NCBI RefSeq assembly: GCF_048128805.1
Contig: NC_135997.1
Span: forward strand, 12,069,116 to 12,133,115
Direction of reading: 5' to 3'
Length of the DNA stretch: 64,000 nucleotides
Source of the DNA: Centroberyx gerrardi
Lineage: Eukaryota > Chordata > Actinopteri > Beryciformes > Berycidae
The position numbers were made by a program, and so were the translations under genes. Under the pieces are notes generated by a model. It was not told the DNA's origin, did not search any database, and saw only the letters and a list, made by a program, of their open reading frames with translations. How positions within the stretch are numbered: the stretch's first letter is position 1; every line of letters starts with the position of its first letter. Shown piece after piece: positions 1 to 11,975 of the stretch.

Positions 1-491
1 ACAAGCTTTGCAACCCTAATAAATATGAAGGGGCAAAAACAACCTTTCAAGCAAATTATTTCAAGAAAATTACCTTATTTCCAAAAATAAAATACTGATA
101 GGCAACAGTGAGAAAACTCATGAGACTTCCAGCAGTGTTTACATTTGAAATGTCAGGTCTTTCCGTCTTTGTCTTCACATCACTAACCCCCCCCCCCCCC
201 CCCCATGTCCCTTGTGTGTGCATGTGTGTATGTGAATGGTTCACATGGGTCCCATCCACCCTCTTCCCTTGGCTTCTTCATTCTGAGAGGTCCCCCGGGG
301 CTATTGTGTGTGTGTGTGTGTGTGTGAGTGAGTGAGTGGGTGAGTGCGGGTGCATTATTCCCCCCACTGACTCTCTATGGGATGAAAAAGTGACCGTCCA
401 CCTAACACGCCCCTTCATTTCTGTCTTTAGAAAAGAGATGTGCTGAGGGGAACATGTTGTATGGCAGAACAACCCTCAGATGAATAAAGAT

Positions 492-538
<47 letters not shown>

Positions 539-3500
539 CGGAATAGTAGGACTTCATGTCCCAACAACAGATACCACTTTTGCACTAACAGACTAATATT
601 CAAGAGCCATTTATATTTCTCATTCCTATTCTCTCATGTTTTTAAATGTCCACATAATGTGGTTGACAATGCAAATTTATCACCGCACCATTGACCAGCG
701 CCTCACTATCCATACATAGAGGTTGAATGGAACGATTCACATTGATCCATTGAAGCCGACATTTCTCTACCAGTCATAAAATCGAGTCCCTGAGGACGTG
801 AAGTGACTTATGTCCCTCATATCCCTGATTCCTCTTAACTTAACAACACAAAGCTCTATGGGCTGATTCATGACTCTGACCGATTAAGAAACTCCAGGTT
901 GCTGATTGTCTCCAGCAGTAAAAGTGCACAGCATGAGCAGTTTTCTCATTCCTGTGGTGAGCTGGAGACGGTTTACCTGAGGTAGGCCAGTCTGGAACAG
1001 GGCTGCCTCTGTAATTAGGTTCCCATGGTTGATTAGATTAGAGCAGCAGCTACATTCATTTTGTTAAAGATGCTCCTCAGTTGCTTATTGGGACTAATGG
1101 AGGAGATGGAGGGATATAAGGGAAACAATGAGATGTGACATTACTGTGTGCTGTGTGTGCACATGCATAGTTTATGGAAAAGCTGTATGTTTTCGTCAAC
1201 AACTTGCACTGCATTGCCTGTTGCTATATACTGTCTCTTTTTAATTATCTTTCCTTACCGTACGCTTTGCTCTACCGCCCTTATTTCTCTCTCATATTCC
1301 CTCCTCAAACCCATATCGCTCCTCTTTCATCTCCCCCCCCCCCCCCCCCATCCCTCTCCCTGTCCCCGTGTTTCAATTAGATGCCTTGCAATTAAATTAC
1401 AGGGGACATCACTTAAGAAGGACATAAATAGTGGCCCGTCGTCGTGCTGGCGGAGGTTCAGCCTCAGATGAGATACGAGCCGTGCGTCACACTATCTGGA
1501 GAATGGACAGTCTGATCTGACAGATCAGGGACGTCACATCTGATGCTCCATATAATTTTCATATCACACTCTTTGCATTTTCTGCTTCCGCAATCTATCA
1601 CTTATGCGAAATACCACTGTTTTCTACTCTGCTTTCCATTCTGCTTTCTACTTTAGGCACAGCCTGGCTCATTGATACTTGAAGCATTGCTGACAGGATT
1701 CTGGTTGAGGGCAGGGCAGAGGGGGGAGGGGGGAGGGGCTCGAGGCTTTCACTCAGTCATATAAAGTCTCTCTGGGGTTGAAGGCTCTGCTCCCATCCCC
1801 CTCATCTCTGAGCAATGCTGTCAAAGTGAGTTCTACACATGCAGGGATTCCTGAGATTGTGGTCAAAAGCAATAATTGCCATCACTTATAATACTGCTGT
1901 TAAAATGGCAGCATGGATTCCCATAGACCCGTTTGCTGTACCATTGCTTTGCTGTACTGTGTCGTCTTGTTGCAACGTTTGTTGTATTGTACATGCTGCT
2001 CTTTGCTTGCTCTTATTTGGAATGGCCCAAGGAAAAAGCTTTTTGTTTCAATGTGCACTTTTGTAAGGTGGCTTGACAATTAAGTTGGATTGAATTAGAT
2101 AAAATTGAATTGAACATACAAAATGTATCAGTGCAAAGTTAATTCTGTGCAAAATTGGGTCTGATTCTAACCTTACAAAATAAAAAACAACACCATTCCA
2201 TATCACAGATGTCATAAGTATTGTTACAGGCACAGCATCTGCTATTACCATTTAGAAACAGCAATCCTAGTTTAAGATATGAGTGCAGTCACCTTGCTTC
2301 GAGTCTCCTCTCCAAAGTTATGCTTGACTCCACCACATTAGAAGATGTCTATCTGAATGCACTGTCTCCTCTCTGTAATCTCATCTCCTCATGTCCAAAC
2401 CGAGGGAAAGTGCTCTGGTGGGACTTGGATTCCCAGAATTCCCTTTTATCTCTTAAGGCTGGTCCAGGAATGGGAGTCCAGGAAGAAATTAGAACAGACA
2501 GCTGTAGCAGATAAAATGTAGCAAAGGAAAAAAATGGTTCGTTTTCACATCCTTAAACACTCTGTCTGTGGGAGAGAGCTAAAAGTCTGCTGGTCTCTTG
2601 GCTCCTTTTGGGAACTAATTAGATGCTCAAATCGTCTTCATCCAGACCAAGAGGATGAGTAAGGAGGTCACTCTAAGGATGGTTGGAAGGTTAGCTCTTA
2701 GTTCCTATGGGTGAGTCAGACTGGGCTGATTAGATAAGATGATCAAGCAGATGTTCGACATTGGTTGATTGCTCCAGAGATTCAATAACTTAAGAATAAA
2801 GACAGTAGTTTCTTTCCTCAAAGGGGAGATTAACATAGGAAAAATAGTGCTACTTTTTATGTGACCCTAACAATCTTTTCCTTGTTGGATGAAAATACAA
2901 AAAAACATCAGATCTGGGTCACATAGGGTTAAAAATCACATTGTATCAGCCTCTTCGTTATTTTAAAATGAACTGGTGTCATTTATCATTCCCATTTATT
3001 CCATATTCCTAACTATGTGACACAAGAGAAGAGAAGAGAAGAGAAGTTAAAAGTTAAAATCAGTTACAGAATATCTGTTCCAATAATATGTCAGCACAAA
3101 TGCAAGGTAAAGAATCTGCATCGGCCAAAGTATCAATGACTCCTCGAAAGGCATCGTGAGGACGTTCTAAGTATATCCAGTAGTCATGAATGAATGAATC
3201 TGTTTTGGTTTGCCTCCAAACTCTCTCTTCAGTGAGTACTACGCAAAACCATCTCCCCCAACTCTTTCCTCCCAATCCCCAAACCCCCAAATACTGTAAG
3301 TGGATTGACTTTTGGATGAGGGACAGTTTTCTGTCATAATTGTTAATTATCATGAGTGCTCTCTGCTGTACTCGGTATGAATGGAGATGGGACGCTCTCT
3401 CTCTCTCTTTCCCCACTCTCTGCTCTCTTTATGGGATTGGTCTTAGTTCCCAAGGACGTCAAAAAGGACGCCGTGATGGAGGGAGGAGAACGGAAGGAGG

Positions 3501-5711
3501 AGCGCAATGGGTGGGTGGGGCTCGTGCGTCATTCCCGTGCATCGGGGTTGGTGGGTTTTATGGCGATTGGCGCCAGCAAGCTACACCCCCTAACCCCCGC
3601 CCAAGTCCATCTTCCCTGACCAACACCCACCCACCCAACCCCCTCCGTCGCCCCACCCCAAGTCCCAGACGAGAGAGCACAGCACTTAAGGTAATGTAAA
3701 TAACCAGAGAGAGCTATTTTAAGATGCTGTCTTTTCACTGTGCCCATGGAGGGGGACAAAGATGCAAGCCAAGCGATTGTAATTTCAGTCACGTTTTCGG
3801 CCATCTTCTCTCTCTCCGTCTGCCATGCAGCTAGCTGAAGGGCCTGGCGGACAAGAAAAGACTTGGACCGGCTGCAAATTCACTGGTCCCTTCGTCTAAA
3901 GAAAGACATTTAACTAAAAAATCCTCAAATTTTAACATTAAGGCCAGTGGCAGGTCTTGAAATCTTACAGACTGAGATTGCAATATCTCCTTGAAGCTTA
4001 AACTTACACCAAAAGAATTTTGTTAGAGTTAAAATATCTATGTCTAACAGAACAGGATCCCTAAAGGGTCACAGTGCTTTTAAGGTCTCAGCATCATGAC
4101 AGATAGAAAAAACAGAAAAAACAGACCGCTAAAGAGGGATAAAACTACACAAACCACCAAGTGGAAATGAAAGAAAATTGTATACATGCAGTTGAACAAA
4201 GATTAATGAAAACTATGGTAATCATTTTCTCAATCAAAGCAGGATTTTAACAAAAGTCCGTCAGCAAAAAATGTGGAATAATGATTTTGTTCCTCCATAC
4301 CAATACAATGTGATATTATTCTGAAATAATATAATTTATTCATTTTTATTGTTTAATCTTTTATGACATCAAAAATAAATAAACGTTTAGACAGCATCCT
4401 TCCATCATATATGAATAATTTTAACCAGATTAATTTGTATCTATATATTTTTTTTCATACAAACATACACATCACAGAGAAAATAATCTGTACATTGCTG
4501 TTAACAAATAAATTACAGATTTCTAAATCGGAACCTGCCCCTAAAATTTTTGCTGCAACAGTTACTGTTTGACTTTGCAAATCACAAACGAAACAAACAC
4601 AAACAGCTGTTGAAGTACACTACTTGATAATATTACATCATTTGTAGAGGTTACATTCAGATTCAAGTCTTTGTTCACTGCAGTCTGACAAAGAAAACGT
4701 ACCTCTTCAGTTTCATTAAGGCAATTGATTACAAGATAACTTTTAAACACTTTGTAATCGGATTCAATTCACGTTGATTCTGATTATGAAATCTGCTTCT
4801 ACATCTGACATTAAAGAGAACATTAGCTAAGGTGGCTTTTATAGTGCTTCGAGTCAACTACCATCACTACTGCTTGTATATTTTCTACTCAGCATGGCAT
4901 GATACATGGATTGTTTCTTTCTTGCTTCACAGTCATATTGTGTGTTCATCAGTAAGAATTAGTAATATGTAGTGACATGTAGTGAAATACTGGAAAGTGC
5001 CATGACAAAAATGTATTAAACATATAACTTTTGATTGCTAATATGTCTGATATACTTCACTTCATATGACATGAAAGTACTTGTTAAGTGTTTGTTAACT
5101 GCATTTAATATTCAGTACCGAATTAATGTAATGCTACACATTTGAATTAGGTGAGTTTATGTGCTTATAAACTTACACATAACATGAATTAACTGACATG
5201 AAATGAAACATTAAAACTATAAAGTATGCTGTCTTCCCTACATTTCCCTTTTTCGATCCGTTTCATCTCTATAATATACGCATTTGACTGAATTTAATGT
5301 CTCACAATCAAATTTCACTGGTAGTTACTGTACAGGTATTAGAGCATGTGCATACTGTATGTTATTGCTTTGTCTAACTGCTTCATACACCCTCCTTCCA
5401 AAGTAGGTCTGTGCTGTCAGTCAGTTCTTATACATACTGGTATCTGTTCCAATCCTAGTCATATCATAACAGAGTGGGAGGTATTGTTTCTGATCAGACA
5501 CTGCACCGCTTCTCTCCAATAGATACTCTATACATCATCTATTATCTCCAGTCATCTCCAATATAATCACTCCCCCGTGATTCATGACGGAAAAAAAAAC
5601 AAAAAACGAATAAATTAAATGAATCGTGTTTCAAGTCTCTGAACACGCTTTTCTTTCATTGTATCTCTGAACTGATCCAAGGAGATGGATACACACCCTA
5701 CTATCTGTACA

Positions 5712-5754
<43 letters not shown>

Positions 5755-6018
5755 TGTACTTCATAGAAAGACGGCTCCATGTCTGGGAAGTCAGCGAGCT
5801 ACTACATCAGTCGGGCACATTATATATCCTGGCATGTGGTTGTTATCCGATCACCAGAAGCGGGATGTGGTACTATGTCGTCCCAAAGGAGGATGTTTGA
5901 CTGTTAGCTAATCTTTTGTCTGTTATTTGCGACTCGTTCTTCTGGTCGGAGTATCTGATAGGGCGACTAGTTCTCTGGTCGTCACCAGCTCAGTTCGTTT
6001 GTTCGCATCCTGAGTTTG
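1..6018. other. Intergenic DNA / slc5a7 3' UTR, no gene recognised
   Basis: No open frame here has a recognisable family. Contents: simple repeats (C-runs at 187-204 and 1333-1349, TG at 305-326, CA at 493-536, GAGAA at 3024-3046, TG at 5722-5753), a CT/GGGAGG-rich patch at 3390-3680, and AT-rich sequence from 3900 to 5650. The part next to 6019 probably belongs to the slc5a7 3' UTR. Confidence 0.6.
4335..4350 (-). terminator. slc5a7: Possible slc5a7 poly(A) signals
   Basis: Two AATAAA hexamers (minus strand) lie about 10 bp apart in an AT-rich stretch about 1.7 kb after the stop. A long 3' UTR is plausible, but AT-rich sequence produces such hexamers by chance. Confidence 0.25.
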
Positions 6019-6690
6019 TCATTCTTCGTCGTGGTGGGAGGAGTCAGGGCTGGACTCCTCCTCTTCCTCTACCGTGGCTGTAGGCAGTGTGTCACGGCGT
6101 GTGAAGGCGGCCGCCAAGGTCACACTCAGCCGCGGTTTGACGGGCGCCATCTCCGACAGCCCGATGTTGTTGCCACGAGTCACGAGCGTCGTCTTGTCCA
6201 TAATCTCTGCGCTGTGCTTGGACACCACGGCGTCAAGAAAGTCGTATTTGTGCGACAGCTTGCCGCTCTCAAACAGGTACTTGGCCAGGTACGAGAAAGC
6301 GACGTTGCCCAAGAAGGAGGCTAGCATAGAGACCGTCTTGAAAGGGAACTTCTGGACGACCACTTCCTCCAGCTCTCCGGTCATGTGGTGCACCCGCTCC
6401 TCGGTGGTCCAGCCGGGGTAGTAGATGAAGGGGGGCAGCTGCAGGTAGGGCTCCCCTCCGCCGATACGCAGCACCATGCCGAACGCGTAGGCCGCCACCG
6501 AGCCGTACGTGTTGGTGCCTTTGATGAAGAGCACGCTGAGCAGCTGGGGGAAGATGATGACGTAGACCAGGTCTGAGCTCAGGTACCAGAGGCCGTAAAC
6601 TGTCCCGGTGACCAGCGCCATCACAGTGGCAAGACCCCCGAACACAAAGATAGTAATACGCATCACCCACACAATCTCACGGTCCGATGC
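6019..6690 (-). CDS. slc5a7: slc5a7 terminal coding exon 8
   Basis: 223 codons plus stop. It begins [19 protein letters not shown], runs through TM10-13 ([28 protein letters not shown]), and ends in a cytosolic acidic tail with a run of glutamates. The tail keeps the DAVVSKHS and VKPR motifs of CHT1 but is divergent and slightly longer than the human one. Confidence 0.94.
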   Translation of the reverse strand, partial: ASDREIVWVMRITIFVFGGLATVMALVTGTVYGLWYLSSDLVYVIIFPQLLSVLFIKGTNTYGSVAAYAFGMVLRIGGGEPYLQLPPFIYYPGWTTEERVHHMTGELEEVVVQKFPFKTVSMLASFLGNVAFSYLAKYLFESGKLSHKYDFLDAVVSKHSAEIMDKTTLVTRGNNIGLSEMAPVKPRLSVTLAAAFTRRDTLPTATVEEEEESSPDSSHHDEE

Positions 6691-8140
6691 CTGCGGAGAC
6701 ACAGACGGGTGGAAATAGGATTATGACAGATACAGAATGAGACAAAATCAAACATATATGTATTACATCGTTGTACACTACCAGTCAAAAGTTTGGACAC
6801 ACCTGATTGAATGTACTATGTTTTTTATTATCTTAAAGCCATTTTGATCTAAAGGCTTATGCTTAAATGCTTGACATTTGTTTCTTAGACAAATATAAAT
6901 AGTGAAATTGATGCCTATGTATGAATCTCTTTCCAAAGCCTTTGCCTTTCCATCAAGGCAAAGGGTGGCTACTTTAAAGAATCTAAAATATAAGATAGCT
7001 TTGATTTGTTGAACACGTTTTTGGTCACTGCATAATTCCATTTCATAGTTTTGATGTTTTTACTATTATTCTATTCTTCAAACTTTTGACTGGTAGTGTA
7101 TATCCCTTCAACCCCCCACTCCCACCTCTGGCCAACTACACACGTCAATGAAATAGTGAACAGGGATCTACTTTTGGTATTCTCAAACACAAACACACAC
7201 AAGCACTGACCGATTGCCGGAAAGCAAGCTGGTAGATGTTCCTCGCAAACATGGAGCTTGCTGAAAGGATGGAGGAGTCTGCAGAGGACATGACGGCTGC
7301 AGACACGGCACCCAGCCCGAAAAAAGAGACAAATGGCGGGCAAAGGTGCTGGAGCACTATGGGTAGGATCATGTCCGCTTCGTCCTTCTCTTTAGGAGGA
7401 ATGGCACCGTAGCTTGTCTGGTTCCAGTCTGAGCGACGGAGAGATTTAATACACATGTGATTTAGACATATTTCAAATTACACATCCAATATACCCATAA
7501 AAAATGTGAGCAGTATGCAAATAACAAACAAAATATGAACATACTATATAAAGGGTAACTACAGAGGAACCTTGCCTATCGAAACTGATGAAATGAAATG
7601 TTCAGAAATATACTGAAATGTTAAACTACAGCTTATTCAAAATATGAAATGCTTATGCACTAGAATTCTAAAACAGACAACAGTTATGAATATTTGAATA
7701 CACAGTATGATGGCACTGTCACATTCTTTTTTTTTTTTCTTTTGCTCATTATGCCTGTTTTTTGCAGAAGTCTGAGATTTGGATAAATTACATTTTAATG
7801 GGAATAAAGAAGCAGCTTCAAGCATAATTCACTGGTTGCTAAGATAAGTTGTAAAGTCTAGTCAATTTAGAAGTTTCACTTCAGTAATGGTAAGTTATGT
7901 TTATTGTTAACAGAGTTAGAGTGTATTCAGTGGTTCACCGAGGACTTGATACCTAAAAATCTGGAGATCAAACCTCTAATTTGGTCCCTTGCCTCCATCT
8001 AATGTAATATTTACAGAACCACCATGGTTATTAAACGGATTGCTCCTTCATTATGGATGAGGTGAACCAGCTGCTATTTACCAGGCTCTCTCAGATCTAA
8101 GGGCAACACGGACCCACCCTGAGGTACCCCCAAAACAAAT

Positions 8141-8171
<31 letters not shown>

Positions 8172-9592
8172 AACAGCCACCACCTCCACACACACCTACA
8201 CACGTAAGCACATGTGACGTGTGTGTGCGTGAATGTATGTGCGTGTGAGAGCATGTGAGCGCTCTAACCTGTGGAGGCCCCTATGGCTCCTATGAGGACC
8301 GAGGGAACAGCCATAACGAGGCAGCCGAAAGCAGCCAGGAAGGAGAGGACCTGGGCGTAGGTGGCTGAGGAGGCAGACAGGACCCTCTGGAAATACACCT
8401 GCCAGGGGATTCCCCCCAGCATCTGCAGGACAGACAGAAACCAATGAATGATATTCTGACAACTAAAGCCCAACATGCACGCAGTGTTGAATTCAGTTTT
8501 GTGGCAACATTTAACAATGAAATGTCAGAAGGAAGGGGAAAAACAAGCTCCTTAACACCCCACGATATAGTTCAATTGAAATTGTGCAGAGTGGTGTGAT
8601 GAGGAGCTGTCTAGGTGTCAGTCCATTTATACACCTTGAGGGTAGCTTTCAGTATGCAGACTCTACTTTTGTTCCATCAACTGAAACCGTGGCATTTAAT
8701 TCAACAATATACCCAAATCATTTTAGACCTTTTCACTTTGAGCAAGCCTTGGTCTCAGCTGAATAGCTTCAGATGAAAAGAGAGATGAATTCACAGTGGT
8801 TATCATGTTCATATTTACCAGTAGACAGAAATTGTCCAACCAGACCCAGGTGTCGGTCTTGTTGACGCTGCCTCTCCAGGGTGACTGGTACACCTGCTTC
8901 ACTGCCGTAACGGTGATGTCCGACACCGCTGGGTTGGTCAGAGCAAATGGAACGCTGATCCACTGCAGCCAGAAACAATTAGATACACAGTTACAAACAC
9001 AAGTGTAACTTTTAGCACTCGCTCAGCCTCAAATTATGACTGAGATTTCTTCCTACCTCATTCCCTTACTGCCTTGAATGGAACTGCATTTCTGGCTATA
9101 GCGGAACCCATTCCTAAAGTGATTTGGTATATTCCACTTAAGTAGAAAGTAATGTGGCAAGTGTTTCACTTAGGAGGGAAATCTGTAGCTTCAGTGTAAT
9201 TTTTCTCAAGTTGAAATAACAGCATTTATTTCAGAAAATACTCAAATAACAGTAGTGTACTGACGTACTTTCAAGCAAAAAGCAACAGATTTTTGCTAGT
9301 TTGGATTTGGTAGTTATTTTCAGCATGAGCTTTTAGTGTGGTTTGTAGTAGTTGCAATTAGTTACTTTGCATTTCTTCTGAGTGTTAACCTACCAGGCCC
9401 ACAAAGATACAGAAGAGCTGCACCACATCAGTGTAGGCCACAGAGTACAATCCTCCAACCAGCGTGTAGAAGATGGCAATGAGAGCAGAGATAACCACCG
9501 ACATCTTAATGTTGATGTCCACGATCACACTCAGAGTCGCACCTGAGGTCATGAACAGACAGACGGACCACCGTTATGGACAATGTATGCAA

Positions 9593-9630
<38 letters not shown>

Positions 9631-10855
9631 TGATCTCGCTGCCCACAAGAACCTATTATTTCCTCTTCAATATCAATATGAACTTACCCAGGGCGGATAA
9701 GATGGCAGCAGACCAGAAGATCTCACCCATCAGTGCAGGTATGAAGAGCAGGCCGCCCATGCGTTTCCCATACAGCTGCTGGAACGGGTCCAACATGGTG
9801 ACGTAACCCCGTGAGCGCATGGGCTTGGCGAAAAAAAGACCACCTGGGACAAGAGCGCACAGCTTACAGGCAATATAACACCTCACGTTTATTTAACTTT
9901 CAACAGCTGAAATGTTTAAATTGACTGGTGGACATGAAGAGAAATATGTTGCGCCACTCACCCACAACAAGACTCAGCGCATATCCAAAAGGAGCTTGTG
10001 CCCAAGCCAGGCCATAATCTGGCAGGTACACATACTCAGCTGTACCGTTGATGTATCCTCCTCCAACCCAGGTCGCTACAATGTCAAAAGTAGAGAAATT
10101 CGTTGAAGGGTAAGAATAATCAATTTGGCATAGCCTACTGTAAGTTTGAATGAAAATCACTTCTAGAGAAAGCATATACTGCAACAATATCAATTCAAAC
10201 AAGTCCTTCAGTCTGAGTGTTAAAATCTATTTTTGCTTTTAAAACAAGTGAACAATCTACCAATGGGTTTATAATTTAACTTGTTCCCAATGCAAATCCA
10301 ATCGTTTCAAGAATTTTCTTGAATCAAGGGTCACATTGGAGCGATCTGCCTTATTCTGCCTTGTTACAAAATGTTGGCACGTTTCTAAAAAAAAACCAAT
10401 CAATTAACAAATTGAATTATCTCACCCCAGTGGCAGCTGTCTTTTCGCTTCAGGAGAACAAGACTAAATGAATCGAATGTCTGAATCGGAAATTATGACT
10501 TGTTTAGACTGACATATTTTTTCTTTGTCTTATTATTTTCCTGTTAACTTGAAGTGAGTGTTTTAAGCGCTTATTTTGAAGGCTCTTTATTCTGATGCCT
10601 CCTCTAAATTTCGGTCAGAATGAAAATCCAGTGTTACTGAGTGAGAAACACAGACGTGTCACTTGACCAACCTGTCATGGTAAATCCACCGACGAACAAC
10701 CCTATGTCTCTCCCGCCGACCATGATGGTTTCGCTGCGGTCGGTGCCCTCCGCCTCCCCAGAGTGCTTGTTCTTCCATGCCGCCCAGATGCCCACAAAGA
10801 GGATGAGAAGATAGAAGAACGCGATAGCCACAAGCCCCTCTACATGGATGGTCAT
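6019..10855 (-). CDS. slc5a7: High-affinity choline transporter CHT1 (SLC5 family), 8 coding exons, one apparent frameshift
   Basis: Na+-coupled choline transporter of the presynaptic membrane of cholinergic neurons; choline uptake limits acetylcholine synthesis. Coding exons, in transcript order: 10672-10855, 9962-10075, 9688-9843, 9394-9542, 8819-8963, 8269-8422, 7211-7428, 6019-6690. All have GT-AG borders and compatible phases, giving about 596 codons against 580 in human CHT1. The start ATG opens [20 protein letters not shown] (TM1), close to the human N-terminus. Family blocks seen: [27 protein letters not shown], and the C-terminal DKTTLV segment matching the endocytic dileucine-like region. 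Exon 5 carries one extra base relative to the family frame (see findings); every other exon is intact, so I call the gene real and the shift an allele or assembly error. Fish may have two slc5a7 copies; which one this is cannot be told. Confidence 0.93.
6776..7098 (+). mobile_element. Tc1/mariner-type MITE in slc5a7 intron 7
   Basis: A 323-bp element flanked by TA duplications, with terminal inverted repeats CACTACCAGTCAAAAGTTTG at the left and the reverse complement at the right. It contains no transposase. The interior resembles a repeat family common in salmonids and other fish. A second copy in the same orientation is at 62212-62555. Confidence 0.85.
7211..7428 (-). CDS. slc5a7: slc5a7 coding exon 7
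   Basis: 218 nt, phase 1 to 0. It encodes [20 protein letters not shown], then [20 protein letters not shown] and [12 protein letters not shown]. The [13 protein letters not shown] block is a hallmark of the SLC5 family. Donor GTCAGT. Confidence 0.93.
8141..8167. repeat. (AC)n microsatellite in slc5a7 intron 6
   Basis: About 13 AC units within the 840-bp intron between coding exons 6 and 7. The rest of that intron holds nothing recognisable. Confidence 0.9.
8269..8422 (-). CDS. slc5a7: slc5a7 coding exon 6
   Basis: 154 nt, phase 0 to 1. It encodes [20 protein letters not shown], then [20 protein letters not shown] and IGAIGAST, the CHT1 TM6-7 region. The acceptor is CTGCAG. Confidence 0.92.
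8819..8963 (-). CDS. slc5a7: slc5a7 coding exon 5, contains a +1 frameshift
   Basis: The exon starts in the family frame with WISVPFAL. The conserved continuation [20 protein letters not shown] is one frame away; the junction lies at about 8938-8941 in the run GCTCTTGACC. The length is 145 nt where 144 is needed to keep phase 0 at both ends. Both splice sites (TGCAG and GTAAAT) look sound. Confidence 0.85.
9394..9542 (-). CDS. slc5a7: slc5a7 coding exon 4
   Basis: 149 nt, phase 1 to 0. It encodes [20 protein letters not shown], then [20 protein letters not shown] and FVGL. Donor GTAGGT. Confidence 0.9.
9594..9628. repeat. (CA)n microsatellite in slc5a7 intron 3
   Basis: About 17 CA units between coding exons 3 and 4. 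Confidence 0.9.
9688..9843 (-). CDS. slc5a7: slc5a7 coding exon 3
   Basis: 156 nt. It encodes [20 protein letters not shown] and then [20 protein letters not shown], highly conserved in CHT1. The acceptor is CCCAG and the donor GTAAGT. Confidence 0.92.
9962..10075 (-). CDS. slc5a7: slc5a7 coding exon 2
   Basis: 114 nt, phase 1 to 1. It encodes [20 protein letters not shown] and then [18 protein letters not shown], a near-identical match to the CHT1 TM2 region. The donor is GTGAGT. Confidence 0.92.
10076..10671 (-). other. slc5a7 intron 1, nothing recognised
   Basis: 596 bp of unique-looking AT-rich sequence between coding exons 1 and 2. Confidence 0.7.
10672..10855 (-). CDS. slc5a7: slc5a7 coding exon 1 (start codon, TM1)
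   Basis: 61 codons plus 1 nt. It begins [15 protein letters not shown] and ends [16 protein letters not shown], followed by a GT donor (GTTGG) at 10671. A likely acceptor (CCAAGCAG) for the 5' UTR part of this exon lies at about 10899. Confidence 0.9.
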
Positions 10856-11833
10856 TATCGCACCGGTCTTCCGCTAGGAACGGGATGGCATGGAGACCTG
10901 CTTGGCGCACAGAGAGGACAGGATCGTCCAGGGCCCTCAATGCACTAAACCCCAAGATATGGCAAAGTGCAAAGCATATAATATAAGCAAAACTTCGAAA
11001 CCTGCTTATATCGACTAGATTTTTGCATGGGGTCAAGTGGACCAATTACGGATGACTGTCAAGGATATCAGTTCATGTTATTTGGTTCATGTGAAAATGT
11101 TTTGGACATACGCACAGAAAAAAAGGTTCGATGTTAGGGCGGTGGTTCTATATTAAAATAATGCTTAAAACGGTCTGATTTGTTAAAATAAAAAATGGCA
11201 CATATGGAGACCTTGTGTTAAGAGTGAAGGTCATCACTTACGCACAGAGCTTAGAGGGAAGGTTGGTCCTGAAAGTTCCCCTGATGTGTTTTTCAAAATA
11301 TGACTTCCAAACAGATTTTCTGGCGATTTTTGGTCGACCTTTGTTCTCCAATATCATGACAATGAATGTGAAAATGAAATGAAACGAAAACTAGAAGTTC
11401 AAATGTATACTCTCTGGAAAGTGCCATACCTTGCCGAATCCAATTAACGCCCAAGTAAATTGCCTAATCTCCTAAAATAATCACTAAAAATGATATTCAT
11501 CTGTCAATAATTGTAATTTTGCTCATTTCTACGGTCACTCATCAGTGATGGTCGTTTTCGGTCCGGCCATTTACCTTTTCTATTAGACATGGCTGCGCGT
11601 AAAAATCAAATTACGCACAGCGTTCACGACAAAAATGTGATCACTTTAAACTTCAAAACGTTCTTATAATCCAAATAATGTTCCAGAAAATGTATTGTCA
11701 CCTAAAGATCTCCAGTTTGGTCATGTGCGCTTTAATAAAGATATCGGTTAAGTCTGCTCAAACCTGATATGAATGTTGTGTGATTTCACGCACAGGCTGC
11801 CTAAACATTGATCAACACTGGAAAAAACTTACC

Positions 11834-11975
11834 TTAAGTATTTCTAGAGTCATGTGCTGTGGCACTTGAGGCGGAAAACTCCTTCAGAACAGTGAGTAGA
11901 GTGCGTGTCCTTATGGAAATGTGAAGAACTGTGTCCCCGCTCTGCACCGCGATGAACCATCAAATAAAAGCTTGG
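11834..11975 (-). promoter_or_regulatory. slc5a7: Probable slc5a7 non-coding first exon and core promoter (start approximate)
   Basis: On the minus strand a consensus donor CTTAAG|GTAAGT sits at about 11834-11828. About 30 bp upstream of the proposed start near 11975 lies a TATA-like TTATAAG at about 12003-12010. It pairs with the acceptor at about 10899 before the coding start, and many vertebrate slc5a7 genes have a non-coding first exon. No transcript evidence is available. Confidence 0.45.

Noticed and set aside
3340..3804. Open frames of 87-119 residues on both strands
   Set aside because: They cover a GA- and C-rich low-complexity patch, with no splice or family evidence.
6269..6670. 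133-residue frame, and plus-strand frames at 6016-6576
   Set aside because: Shadow frames of slc5a7 exon 8, which has the conserved transporter sequence.
6778..7041. 87-residue minus-strand frame with a similar frame at 62358-62500
   Set aside because: The similarity arises because both lie in copies of the same MITE; no protein family is recognisable.
8196..8462. 88-residue frame rich in Pro, Arg and Leu
   Set aside because: A shifted frame of slc5a7 exon 6; it would only be read downstream of the exon 5 frameshift.
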